Positions 24,405-28,527 of a stretch of DNA of 28,527 bases are shown here, one piece after another. The stretch lies in IMG/VR virus record IMGVR_UViG_3300043548_000364, positions 1-28,527 of that record. One strand, 5' to 3'. The notes below the pieces were generated by a model. That model was not told the origin of the DNA. It saw only the letters and a program-made list of their open reading frames with translations, and searched no databases. Each line of letters begins with the position of its first letter. Position 1 is the stretch's first letter. Both the position numbers and the translations under genes were made by a program. The stretch comes from a virus.

Positions 24405-24482
24405 ATGTTTTCAGAAATTACAAGAAAAGATTATTTACAAGTAGCCCGCCCGTTTAATTGCGGATGGAGTGCTGTAGTCTAA
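24405..24482 (+). CDS. Small ORF, 25 codons (MFSEITRKDYLQVARPFNCG...)
   Basis: A 25-residue ORF preceded by a late-type box and followed 34 nt later by a strong terminator, so it is the only coding content of a short transcription unit. The peptide is helical at first, then RPFNCGWSAVV. It could be a real small protein, the 5' remnant of a larger gene, or not translated. Nothing in the sequence identifies a function. Confidence 0.35.
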   Translation: MFSEITRKDYLQVARPFNCGWSAVV

Positions 24483-24516
24483 TCATTTTTAAGTAGGATT
24501 TGAAAGAAAATGATTA

Positions 24517-24538
24517 GGCTCCTACGGGAGCCTTTTTT
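24517..24538 (+). terminator. Rho-independent terminator before tRNA region
   Basis: GGCTCC-TACG-GGAGCC, then TTTTTT. The 6-bp GC-rich stem with tetraloop and six T residues is a textbook terminator. An outer repeat AATCATTTT / AAAATGATT (24481-24515) precedes it. Confidence 0.85.
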
Positions 24539-24540
24539 AT

Positions 24541-24793
24541 TACACAGATTAATGGCCCATGACGAGGGAGTGCCAGAAACGCCCAAGAGTGCGGTGCAAT
24601 CAGATTGGCCGAGGTCGAAGCCAGATGGCTTGGAGAAGAAATCTGAAAAAAATGTAAAGGTGGTGTTGACAACCGCTTCGGACTGTGGTAGAGTGACTAC
24701 ATCAATCGCTGACGGCGCTGCCGACACCGAAAGATACCAACCCGAAGGCGAGGTTGTTCAAATAGTTCTTTTACATTTTCATTTTCAAAAAAA
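24541..24793 (+). other. Non-coding leader of the tRNA array
   Basis: About 250 nt without a convincing gene. An open frame across it overlaps the terminator and runs into tRNA-Glu, with random composition. It contains small hairpins (AAGCC-AGAT-GGCTT at 24618-24631, CAACC...GGTTG at 24738-24756) and a sigma70-type promoter. GC content is higher than in flanking genes. Confidence 0.5.
24666..24694 (+). promoter_or_regulatory. Sigma70-type promoter for the tRNA array
   Basis: A perfect -35 TTGACA (24666-24671), 17-nt spacer and -10 TAGAGT (24689-24694, 4 of 6 to TATAAT). It lies 100 nt upstream of the first tRNA, consistent with early expression by the unmodified host polymerase, unlike the TAAATA boxes elsewhere. 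Confidence 0.65.
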
Positions 24794-24865
24794 GCTCTCA
24801 TCGTCTAACGGTCAGGACAGCTGGTTTTCAACCAACAAATCGGGGTTCGATTCCCCGTGGGAGTG
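24794..24865 (+). tRNA. tRNA-Glu (anticodon TTC)
   Basis: Acceptor GCTCTCA pairs with TGGGAGT (two G.U). The D-arm has GTCTAACGGTCAGGAC, the anticodon loop is TTTTCAA, and the T-arm is CGGGG-TTCGATT-CCCCG. One C-A mismatch occurs in the anticodon stem. CCA is not encoded. Confidence 0.88.
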
Positions 24866-24873
24866 TTTTAATA

Positions 24874-24945
24874 GCGGTTAGGACAAGATGGTTAGTCGGC
24901 AGTCTCATAAGCTGCATTCTGGGGGATTCGAGCGCCCCAACCGCC
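24874..24945 (+). tRNA. tRNA with CAT anticodon (Met)
   Basis: Acceptor GCGGTTA pairs with CAACCGC (one mismatch). The anticodon arm is GCAGT-CTCATAA-GCTGC. The T-arm GGGGG-ATTCGAG-CGCCC has one G-G mismatch. Whether it is elongator Met, initiator, or Ile after lysidine modification cannot be told. Confidence 0.75.
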
Positions 24946-24950
24946 ACCTT

Positions 24951-25018
24951 TAATGCATCGTCTAATTAGGACTCCTCCGACGCAGGAGGGAATGTAGGTG
25001 GAAATCCTACTGCATTAA
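24951..25018 (+). tRNA. Degenerate tRNA, Val-like (anticodon GAC?)
   Basis: A perfect 7-bp acceptor (TAATGCA/TGCATTA) and perfect T-stem (GTAGG/CCTAC) show a tRNA shape, but it is only 68 nt. The D-loop lacks GG, the T-loop is TGGAAAT instead of TTCxAAT, and the anticodon arm folds either as CTCCT-CCGACGC-AGGAG without U33 or as CCTCC with a 6-nt loop. The read-out GAC is uncertain. Confidence 0.5.
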
Positions 25019-25024
25019 CTTTTT

Positions 25025-25096
25025 GGGTTGTTCGTTCAACGGATAGGACATCTGGCTACGGACTAGAAGATTGGGGTTCGATTCCCTAACGACCCA
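25025..25096 (+). tRNA. tRNA-Arg (anticodon ACG)
   Basis: Acceptor GGGTTGT pairs with ACGACCC. The anticodon arm is TCTGG-CTACGGA-CTAGA, and the T-loop is TTCGATT. It resembles the tRNA-Arg(TCT) at 26349 in the acceptor and D-arm. Confidence 0.88.
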
Positions 25097-25105
25097 CTTT
25101 ATATT

Positions 25106-25145
25106 GTGTTAGCGCCGACGTTGGAGGGTCGGGGTAGGCTGTAAA
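25106..25145 (+). pseudogene. 5' half of a tRNA, ends in anticodon loop (GTA)
   Basis: Acceptor strand GTGTTAG, D-arm CCGA...TCGG with GG in the loop, anticodon 5' strand GTAGG and loop CTGTAAA, as in tRNA-Tyr. The expected 3' anticodon strand CCTAC does not follow. The partner acceptor strand CTAACAC is at 25806-25812. Confidence 0.65.
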
Positions 25146-25162
25146 AAAGTTTACATTCTAAA

Positions 25163-25169
25163 CTAAATA
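25163..25169 (+). promoter_or_regulatory. Late-promoter-like box for HNH gene
   Basis: CTAAATA, 5 nt before the ATG at 25175, embedded in the tRNA array. Confidence 0.58.
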
Positions 25170-25174
25170 CTTGT

Positions 25175-25705
25175 ATGAATAAATGCAAACATTGCGATTC
25201 AGATATCCCTTATGTGAATAAAAATTCCAAAACTAAAAAGTTTTGCAATCAAAGTTGCGCAGCCAAATATAATAACTCTAAACGACCTCCTCTCTCGGAT
25301 GAGCATAGGAGGAAAATATCAGAAGGGTTAAAAAAAAGGTATGCAAGTAATAACCCACCTAAAGTCTTGTCTCCAGAAGAACAATCGAAGATTGTGGGCA
25401 AATCTACAAAACTTAAATATAAAGGATTGGAGGTAAGATCAATATGGGAATGTTCGTCTAGAACAATTGGAAAGATCATAAAACGAATGGATATTGGATG
25501 CTCTAGATGCGGATGGAAAGAAGCATCGTGTGACCTTCATCACATTAAAGGAAGAAAAATCGATGATCCTCATAATCATACTAACTTGATTTTATTATGT
25601 CCTAATTGCCATAGATTGGCACACAATAAAAAAATTGATCTATGTGGATATAAAACTATATATGATTTGTTTGGCGAGACATGGAAAGATTATTATTACG
25701 GGTGA
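25175..25705 (+). CDS. HNH homing endonuclease with zinc ribbon
   Basis: A 176-residue protein. The N-terminal zinc module is CKHC...FCNQSC (Cys4, 7, 23, 28). A NUMOD3-like helix pair follows (SDEHRRKISEGLKKRY). The C-terminal HNH domain has CSRCGW, DLHHIKGRKIDDPHNHTNL and LLCPNCHRLAHN, with structural cysteines and catalytic His residues. It probably cuts a tRNA or intergenic target in phages lacking the insert. Its TGA stop (25703-25705) lies inside the acceptor of the tRNA-Tyr gene. It sits between two halves of a broken tRNA, so it or its carrier probably caused the break. Confidence 0.85.
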   Translation: MNKCKHCDSDIPYVNKNSKTKKFCNQSCAAKYNNSKRPPLSDEHRRKISEGLKKRYASNNPPKVLSPEEQSKIVGKSTKLKYKGLEVRSIWECSSRTIGKIIKRMDIGCSRCGWKEASCDLHHIKGRKIDDPHNHTNLILLCPNCHRLAHNKKIDLCGYKTIYDLFGETWKDYYYG

Positions 25706-25781
25706 GTAAAACCAGCGGCTCTGGTAGCAGAACTGTAAATTCTGTCCCTTCGGGGGAGTGGATCGACACCACACTCACCCA
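25700..25781 (+). tRNA. tRNA-Tyr (anticodon GTA)
   Basis: A complete type II tRNA. Acceptor GGGTGAG/CTCACCC, D-arm ACCAG...CTGGT, anticodon arm CAGAA-CTGTAAA-TTCTG, long variable arm CCC-TTCG-GGG, T-arm GTGG-ATCGACA-CCAC. Its first 6 nt overlap the end of the HNH gene. Confidence 0.85.
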
Positions 25782-25813
25782 CCTTTTAGTCTGTTCGAAT
25801 CAGACCTAACACA
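25782..25813 (+). pseudogene. 3' half of a split tRNA
   Basis: T-arm GTCTG-TTCGAAT-CAGAC and acceptor CTAACAC plus A. No 5' strand is adjacent, but it pairs perfectly over 7 bp with GTGTTAG at 25106-25112. Confidence 0.65.
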
Positions 25814-25820
25814 CTTTTTA

Positions 25821-25892
25821 CCACTGATAGCTGAGATGGATTAGCGCTAGCCTGAAGAGCCTGAGAGATTGGATCGTTACCAATTCAGTGGA
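25821..25892 (+). tRNA. tRNA-Phe (anticodon GAA)
   Basis: Acceptor CCACTGA/TCAGTGG and T-stem ATTGG/CCAAT are perfect. The D-arm is GCTG...TAGC and the anticodon loop is CTGAAGA. The anticodon stem has two mismatches and the T-loop (ATCGTTA) is unusual, so the tRNA may be weak. Confidence 0.7.
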
Positions 25893-26348
25893 CCATATTC
25901 GGAAAAGATCCGAATACGCATCAGGGTTTCGGTCGCCTGATGTAAAAGAAAAGACCGTCCAATTTTTCGATTAGAGATGGAGTTAGCCATGAAAACGAGG
26001 ATATACTAGTACTTTTCTTCGTGAGTAATTTAAGGAGCCGCTAACGGCTAACTACACAACCCCTCGGTCAAAGGTTATAATCGAAGTTTTTTCAAACGGG
26101 CCGTACCCTTGTGGGCATCCAAAGCAGTGAAATGTGGAGGTTAGGTAATAAGTTGGACGATACCAACACGGCACACTTTTTCAAATCGTCATGTATGCAA
26201 ACAGGTAAAGCAGGCGGCGGTCCCGTTGATGAGACATAGCTTGGATGTAGAAAGAAAAGAAACCATGGAATGCTTTTCTGATGTAACATACTAAGGGTCC
26301 AATCTCAGCTGTAGGTTCGAATCCTACCATGGCAATTAATTTTATAAC
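25893..26348 (+). ncRNA. Hairpin-rich non-coding stretch between tRNA-Phe and tRNA-Arg
   Basis: About 450 nt without a plausible ORF. Clear elements are TATTCGGA-AAAGA-TCCGAATA (25896-25916) and CATCAGG...CCTGATG (25919-25944). Three long-range stems follow: GACCG 25953 with CGGTC 26064, TTCGATTA 25966 with TAATCGAA 26077 (crossing the former, a pseudoknot), and AGTTAGCC 25981 with GGCTAACT 26046. A tRNA-like piece at 26098-26173 (GGGCCGT/ACGGCAC, GTTGG/CCAAC) is next. A canonical T-arm plus acceptor strand without a 5' half (GTAGG-TTCGAAT-CCTAC-CATGGCA, 26311-26334) closes it. T4 also has stable non-tRNA RNAs (species C and D) in its tRNA cluster. Confidence 0.45.
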
Positions 26349-26420
26349 GGGTTGTTCGTCTAATGGATAGGACTGCTCCCTTCTAAGGAGACAACGGGGG
26401 TTCGATTCCCTCACGACCTA
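26349..26420 (+). tRNA. tRNA-Arg (anticodon TCT)
   Basis: Acceptor GGGTTGT/ACGACCT, anticodon arm GCTCC-CTTCTAA-GGAGA (inner four pairs good), T-loop TTCGATT. It reads the AGA codons that are frequent in these genes. Confidence 0.86.
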
Positions 26421-26427
26421 CTTTCAA

Positions 26428-26492
26428 TGCTCGCTGGAATCCTGCATATCGCGATCAGGATAGCCTGTGCTGTGAGAACCAGACGGTGAGCA
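26428..26492 (+). ncRNA. Small structured RNA candidate
   Basis: TGCTCGC and GTGAGCA close a 65-nt element containing a perfect stem ATCCTG...CAGGAT with an 11-nt loop and a weakly paired third part. It has tRNA-like size but no T-arm and no anticodon arm. Confidence 0.35.
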
Positions 26493-26501
26493 ACCAATTT
26501 C

Positions 26502-26572
26502 GCGGGATTAGTTTAATGGTAAAACAATAGTCTTCCAAACTGAAGTCGAGAGTTCGATTCTCTCATCCCGTA
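26502..26572 (+). tRNA. tRNA-Gly (anticodon TCC)
   Basis: Acceptor GCGGGAT/ATCCCGT, anticodon loop CTTCCAA, T-arm GAGAG-TTCGATT-CTCTC. The anticodon stem has one terminal mismatch. Confidence 0.86.
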
Positions 26573-26744
26573 CTTTTTACCACGCCACATACGGCAATGC
26601 GGATTCGTATGTGAGCGTTTGTATTGAGTTTGTACTAGCCATACAAACAAAAGGATACAACGTATTCCGACGCACGATAGTAAAACTAGGTGGCTCTAGA
26701 TAATATCTATCCTCTGTGAATCTCGGTAGTGTGGTAAAGTTTTC
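26573..26744 (+). ncRNA. Hairpin pair between tRNA-Gly and tRNA-Pro
   Basis: CACATACG...CGTATGTG (26586-26613), extendable by CGC/GCG with one bulge, and GTTTGTA...TACAAAC (26617-26648), then a smaller repeat GATAG...CTATC. No ORF is supported on either strand. This is likely a stable RNA or processing spacer in the tRNA transcript. Confidence 0.4.
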
Positions 26745-26820
26745 TCTGGTATTAGCGAAGCTTGGTATCGCGCTGGCCTTGGGAGTCAGAGATCGTAGGT
26801 TCAAATCCTACATACCAGAC
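26745..26820 (+). tRNA. tRNA-Pro (anticodon TGG)
   Basis: Perfect acceptor TCTGGTA/TACCAGA, anticodon arm CTGGC-CTTGGGA-GTCAG, T-arm GTAGG-TTCAAAT-CCTAC. Confidence 0.9.
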
Positions 26821-26825
26821 CATTT

Positions 26826-26927
26826 AAACATGTAGTTCAGTGGTAGATCGCATCTTCTCTATGATGGTAAGCTACACCGCAAAAGAGAGAAGCTCTGAGG
26901 ACGCGGGTTCAATCCCCGCCATGTTTA
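26826..26927 (+). tRNA. tRNA-like gene with about 30 extra nt, identity unclear
   Basis: Perfect acceptor AAACATG/CATGTTT, T-arm GCGGG-TTCAATC-CCCGC and a D-arm GTTC-AGTGGTA-GATC (one mismatch) are standard. Between D- and T-arms there are about 60 nt instead of about 25. Candidate stems are CATC-TTCTCTAT-GATG, or CTTCTCT with AGAGAAG enclosing 25 nt. It may be an insertion, a long variable arm, or a small intron. Confidence 0.5.
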
Positions 26928-26939
26928 AGATTATTTTAT

Positions 26940-27028
26940 GGGTGTGTGGCTGAGTCTGGTTTAAGGCGCTCGCCTTGAAAGCGAGAGAGGTCTTAAAGCC
27001 TCCGTGGGTTCAAATCCTACCGCACCCG
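26940..27028 (+). tRNA. tRNA-Ser (anticodon TGA)
   Basis: Acceptor GGGTGTG/CGCACCC, perfect anticodon arm CTCGC-CTTGAAA-GCGAG, long variable arm (GAGG...CCTC), T-arm GTGGG-TTCAAAT-CCTAC. Confidence 0.9.
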
Positions 27029-27037
27029 CTTTTTAAT

Positions 27038-27070
27038 TGGCATATAGCGTAATGGTAGCGCAACTGACTA
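27038..27070 (+). pseudogene. Orphan tRNA 5' half fused to tRNA-Gln
   Basis: TGGCATA acceptor strand, canonical T8-A9, D-arm GCG-TAATGGTAG-CGC, anticodon strand ACTGA, then CTA. It stops inside the anticodon loop exactly where tRNA-Gln begins. No matching 3' strand (TATGCCA) was found in the array. Confidence 0.55.
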
Positions 27071-27145
27071 AGCAGCGTAGTGTAATGGTTTAGCACTAGT
27101 GGTTTTGATCCACTCGGAGTTCGGGTTCAATTCCCACCGCTGCCG
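27071..27145 (+). tRNA. tRNA-Gln (anticodon TTG)
   Basis: Acceptor GCAGCG/CGCTGC (first pair A-C mismatched), D-arm GTG...CAC, anticodon arm AGTGG-TTTTGAT-CCACT, T-loop TTCAATT with three stem pairs. Confidence 0.8.
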
Positions 27146-27165
27146 CTTATAAAATGTTAAAATTT

Positions 27166-27669
27166 TTATATTTTTTTATTCTTCTTACCAGCGAAAGAAG
27201 AAGTTTGACTGTGGCAATTTGGACAGAGAAAACATAGATTTTCTAATCTATTATCATTCGATATTCCATTTATATGTTCCAATTGTAATATCATTGGCTC
27301 ACCCATCCAACTTCCCAAATTGCCACATTTATGGCATTTGTAATCTAATAGCTTAAATTTCGTTAAGTATTTTTTTAGGTGAAATCTATTTCTTGTTGAA
27401 TTTTCAATTAACCAATTTTGCTCGAACTCCTCTTTTGATAATTTTCTGGTTAAATTAGAAGCTTCTACATTATTTAAAAAATGAGAAATATCAATGTTCA
27501 ATTCTGATATTCTTTGTTTAATAGTTCTGAAATTACCTCCTTTATTTTCTAATCCAAAATAATTCAAAGCTTCTTTTACTGATCTGCTCTTCTTAATAAG
27601 ATTAGAGAATTCTTCTTCTGGTAAAAGCCAAATTTTCGATCTTTTCTTTCTTGTTTTTATTGTACGCAT
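27166..27669 (-). CDS. HNH homing endonuclease
   Basis: A 167-residue protein read against the tRNA array. The C-terminal HNH domain is clear: YKCHKCGNLGSW, LQLEHINGISNDNRLENL and CFLCPNCHSQTSS, giving two CxxC pairs and the catalytic His. The N-terminal 100 residues form a helical DNA-binding part (SVKEALNYFGLENKGGNFRTIKQRI, resembling a helix-turn-helix). This HNH type is common in phages as a free-standing homing enzyme. A late box lies 5 nt before its ATG. It follows a tRNA-Gln fused to a broken tRNA half, the same company as the 25175 gene. Confidence 0.85.
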   Translation of the reverse strand: MRTIKTRKKRSKIWLLPEEEFSNLIKKSRSVKEALNYFGLENKGGNFRTIKQRISELNIDISHFLNNVEASNLTRKLSKEEFEQNWLIENSTRNRFHLKKYLTKFKLLDYKCHKCGNLGSWMGEPMILQLEHINGISNDNRLENLCFLCPNCHSQTSSFAGKKNKKI

Positions 27670-27674
27670 AAATA

Positions 27675-27681
27675 TATTTAG
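27675..27681 (-). promoter_or_regulatory. Late-promoter-like box for - strand HNH gene
   Basis: CTAAATA on -, 5 nt before the ATG at 27669. Confidence 0.58.
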
Positions 27682-27705
27682 TTCATTAGTACTTACACTT
27701 TTTGT

Positions 27706-27733
27706 TTGACATCGAACATATTTATGTTAATAT
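27706..27733 (+). promoter_or_regulatory. Possible sigma70-type promoter
   Basis: TTGACA (27706-27711), 16-nt spacer, TAATAT (27728-27733). It would drive the 100-nt non-coding stretch and the 27851 gene. The -10 is only a fair match. The stretch 27740-27830 has weak hairpins (CAGATT...AATCCTG) and no tRNA. Confidence 0.4.
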
Positions 27734-27833
27734 CTTTTCTACCTGATAAGAGCCTATAAGGAACGGTGATATAATGATCGTAGTGCTTCGGCCAGATTGT
27801 TTGAGTCGGGCGAATCCTGCACGGTAGAATGTT

Positions 27834-27840
27834 TTAAATA
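27834..27840 (+). promoter_or_regulatory. Late-promoter-like box
   Basis: TTAAATA with a 10-nt gap to the ATG at 27851. Confidence 0.45.
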
Positions 27841-27850
27841 AATAGAATTG

Positions 27851-28393
27851 ATGAAAAATGAAAACGCCATAATATGGGAACAGTTCTTATCTGAGTCTCC
27901 TTGGATAACTCAGCAAGTCCCCGATCAATTCAATATTGATATGTCAAATATCAGTGTAGAAAAAATAAAATCTAACCCAAAAATTGGAAGTTATAAAGAT
28001 TTTGAAATATACCAACGTGTAGATGAGTATGAAACAAGTCTGTATTTTCTTAAAGACGACACATTCGCTGCTTTTTATAAATACATAAAAACAGAACTTG
28101 GAAATATTCAAACTAAATTGATATGGAATGATAAAAAATACAAAGGATCGTTTCTAGACATCTTCGCGAATTATATAATTCCAAGATTTAAAATTGTCGA
28201 GAGTGATGTCATGATGACACCACAAGCTTTTGATATGTGGAAATCTTTAATGCTGTTGAAACCGGAATATAAATTCTATGTTAAACGAGACGATAAACTT
28301 CTAAAATTAGAATCTCCGTATGACGTTCATTTATATAAAGAACGCATGGGATTAGATGATAAAGAAAACACAACATTTGTAGTTCAAGAATAA
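27851..28393 (+). CDS. Uncharacterised phage protein, 180 aa
   Basis: The ATG at 27851 is used, and an in-frame TTG one codon earlier is possible. The protein has an N-terminal helix (NENAIIWEQFLSES), then YETSLYFLKDDTFAAFYKYI, a 'GSFLDIFANYIIPRFKIVESD' helix and MMTPQAFDMWKSLMLLKPEYKFYV. The pattern of strands, a helix, 'SD-xx-(M/Q)T-xx-(A/G)-xx-(F)W-xx-L' recalls GNAT-like phage proteins with a degenerate acetyl-CoA site, but no A-motif (Q/R-x-x-G-x-G/A) is seen. Function unknown. It lies between an HNH gene and tRNA-Lys. Confidence 0.55.
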   Translation: MKNENAIIWEQFLSESPWITQQVPDQFNIDMSNISVEKIKSNPKIGSYKDFEIYQRVDEYETSLYFLKDDTFAAFYKYIKTELGNIQTKLIWNDKKYKGSFLDIFANYIIPRFKIVESDVMMTPQAFDMWKSLMLLKPEYKFYVKRDDKLLKLESPYDVHLYKERMGLDDKENTTFVVQE

Positions 28394-28430
28394 CAACGGA
28401 ACAAATCAAATTAATAAAAAGTTTTTAATG

Positions 28431-28462
28431 ATTAAGGAGGGTCCGAGTCCATGTCTCCTCCG
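28431..28462 (+). other. Hairpin / possible tRNA 3' remnant before tRNA-Lys
   Basis: AAGGAGGGTCCGAGTCC then ATGTCTCCTCC: GGAGG can pair with CCTCC, and TCCGAGT resembles a T-loop. It may be a decayed tRNA 3' end. No 5' part was found. Confidence 0.25.
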
Positions 28463-28471
28463 CAATTTTAT

Positions 28472-28527
28472 GGGGGTATAGCTCAATGGTAGAGCAAGCG
28501 GCTTTTAACCGAGAGGTTTTGGGTTCG
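28472..28527 (+). tRNA. tRNA-Lys (anticodon TTT), cut by window end
   Basis: Acceptor strand GGGGGTA, D-arm GCTC-AATGGTA-GAGC, anticodon loop CTTTTAA, start of T-arm TTGGGTTCG. The 3' part lies outside. Confidence 0.85.

Noticed and set aside
24510-24881. + strand 123-codon ORF across the tRNA leader
   Set aside because: It begins inside a terminator stem and runs into tRNA-Glu. Its composition is random and it has no late box.
25146-25700. Self-splicing intron in the split tRNA
   Set aside because: Only 29 nt separate the 5' half from the HNH start codon and the 3' side is filled by a full tRNA-Tyr, leaving no space for a catalytic core.
26220-26310. Hammerhead ribozyme suggested by TGATGAGA and CTGATGTAAC strings
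   Set aside because: The CTGATGA...GAAA core with closing stems cannot be completed at either place.
25893-26348. Group I intron or tmRNA
   Set aside because: No recognisable P7/P3 core, guanosine-binding motif or tmRNA 5' consensus was found, and no tRNA 5' half matches the CATGGCA strand well.
26181-26414. - strand ORF with GFEPT-like sequence
   Set aside because: It is antisense to tRNA-Arg and a T-arm. The VGFEPT string is the known artefact of translating GGTTCGAATCC in reverse.
26092-26804. Other - strand ORFs (26092-26289, 26577-26804)
   Set aside because: They lie opposite structured RNA and tRNA genes, with no promoter box or family resemblance.
1-28527. CRISPR array or insertion sequence
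   Set aside because: No regularly spaced direct repeats and no transposase motif were seen. All mobile genes found are homing endonucleases.

Overview
The window is a piece of a large, AT-rich, T4-like contractile-tailed phage (myovirus). Recognisable T4-type proteins are a clamp-loader small subunit (gp62-like), tail terminator gp15, portal gp20, neck protein gp13, head-completion nuclease gp4, prohead protease gp21, prohead core protein, scaffold gp22, major capsid gp23, the gp5 OB domain, and both class I ribonucleotide reductase subunits. The sequences are far from coliphage T4 and the gene order differs (gp15-gp20-gp13-gp4-fibre-gp21-core-gp22-gp23). A consensus TTGACA promoter ahead of the tRNA array suggests a bacterial host with a sigma70-type housekeeping polymerase. 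The host genus cannot be told from the sequence.

Layout. 1-3134: replication and accessory genes on + (clamp loader, GroES-like co-chaperonin, two small proteins, an XPD/DinG-like helicase). 3162-18992: virion morphogenesis on +, with one small virion-like gene on - (6113-6406) and a large Vsr-like homing endonuclease behind the capsid gene (14792-16255). 18989-23063: a - strand block nrdB, GIY-YIG endonuclease, nrdA, clpP, meeting the virion block tail to tail. 23160-24482: a + strand pair (unknown protein plus a protein with a degenerate HxxxH metalloprotease-like motif) and a 25-codon ORF closed by a good terminator. 24541-28527: a tRNA array (Glu, Met, a degenerate Val-like gene, Arg-ACG, Tyr, Phe, Arg-TCT, Gly, Pro, Ser, Gln and a Lys cut by the window end), mixed with broken tRNA halves, hairpin-rich non-coding RNA stretches, two HNH endonuclease genes and one unknown protein.

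The most striking pattern is a late-promoter-like TAAATA box placed almost always exactly 5 nt before the start codon, on both strands. In T4 the equivalent box puts the transcription start about 6 nt downstream, so most late genes here, including all four homing endonucleases, would give leaderless mRNAs. A second notable structure is a tRNA gene whose 5' half (25106-25145) and 3' half (25782-25813) share a perfect 7-bp acceptor stem but are separated by an HNH endonuclease gene and a complete tRNA-Tyr gene.

Together the genes build the head, neck and baseplate hub, supply dNTPs and DNA replication or repair functions, assist folding and proteolysis (GroES-like, ClpP), and adapt the host tRNA pool. 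Four homing endonucleases of three fold types sit at capsid, nrd and tRNA loci.
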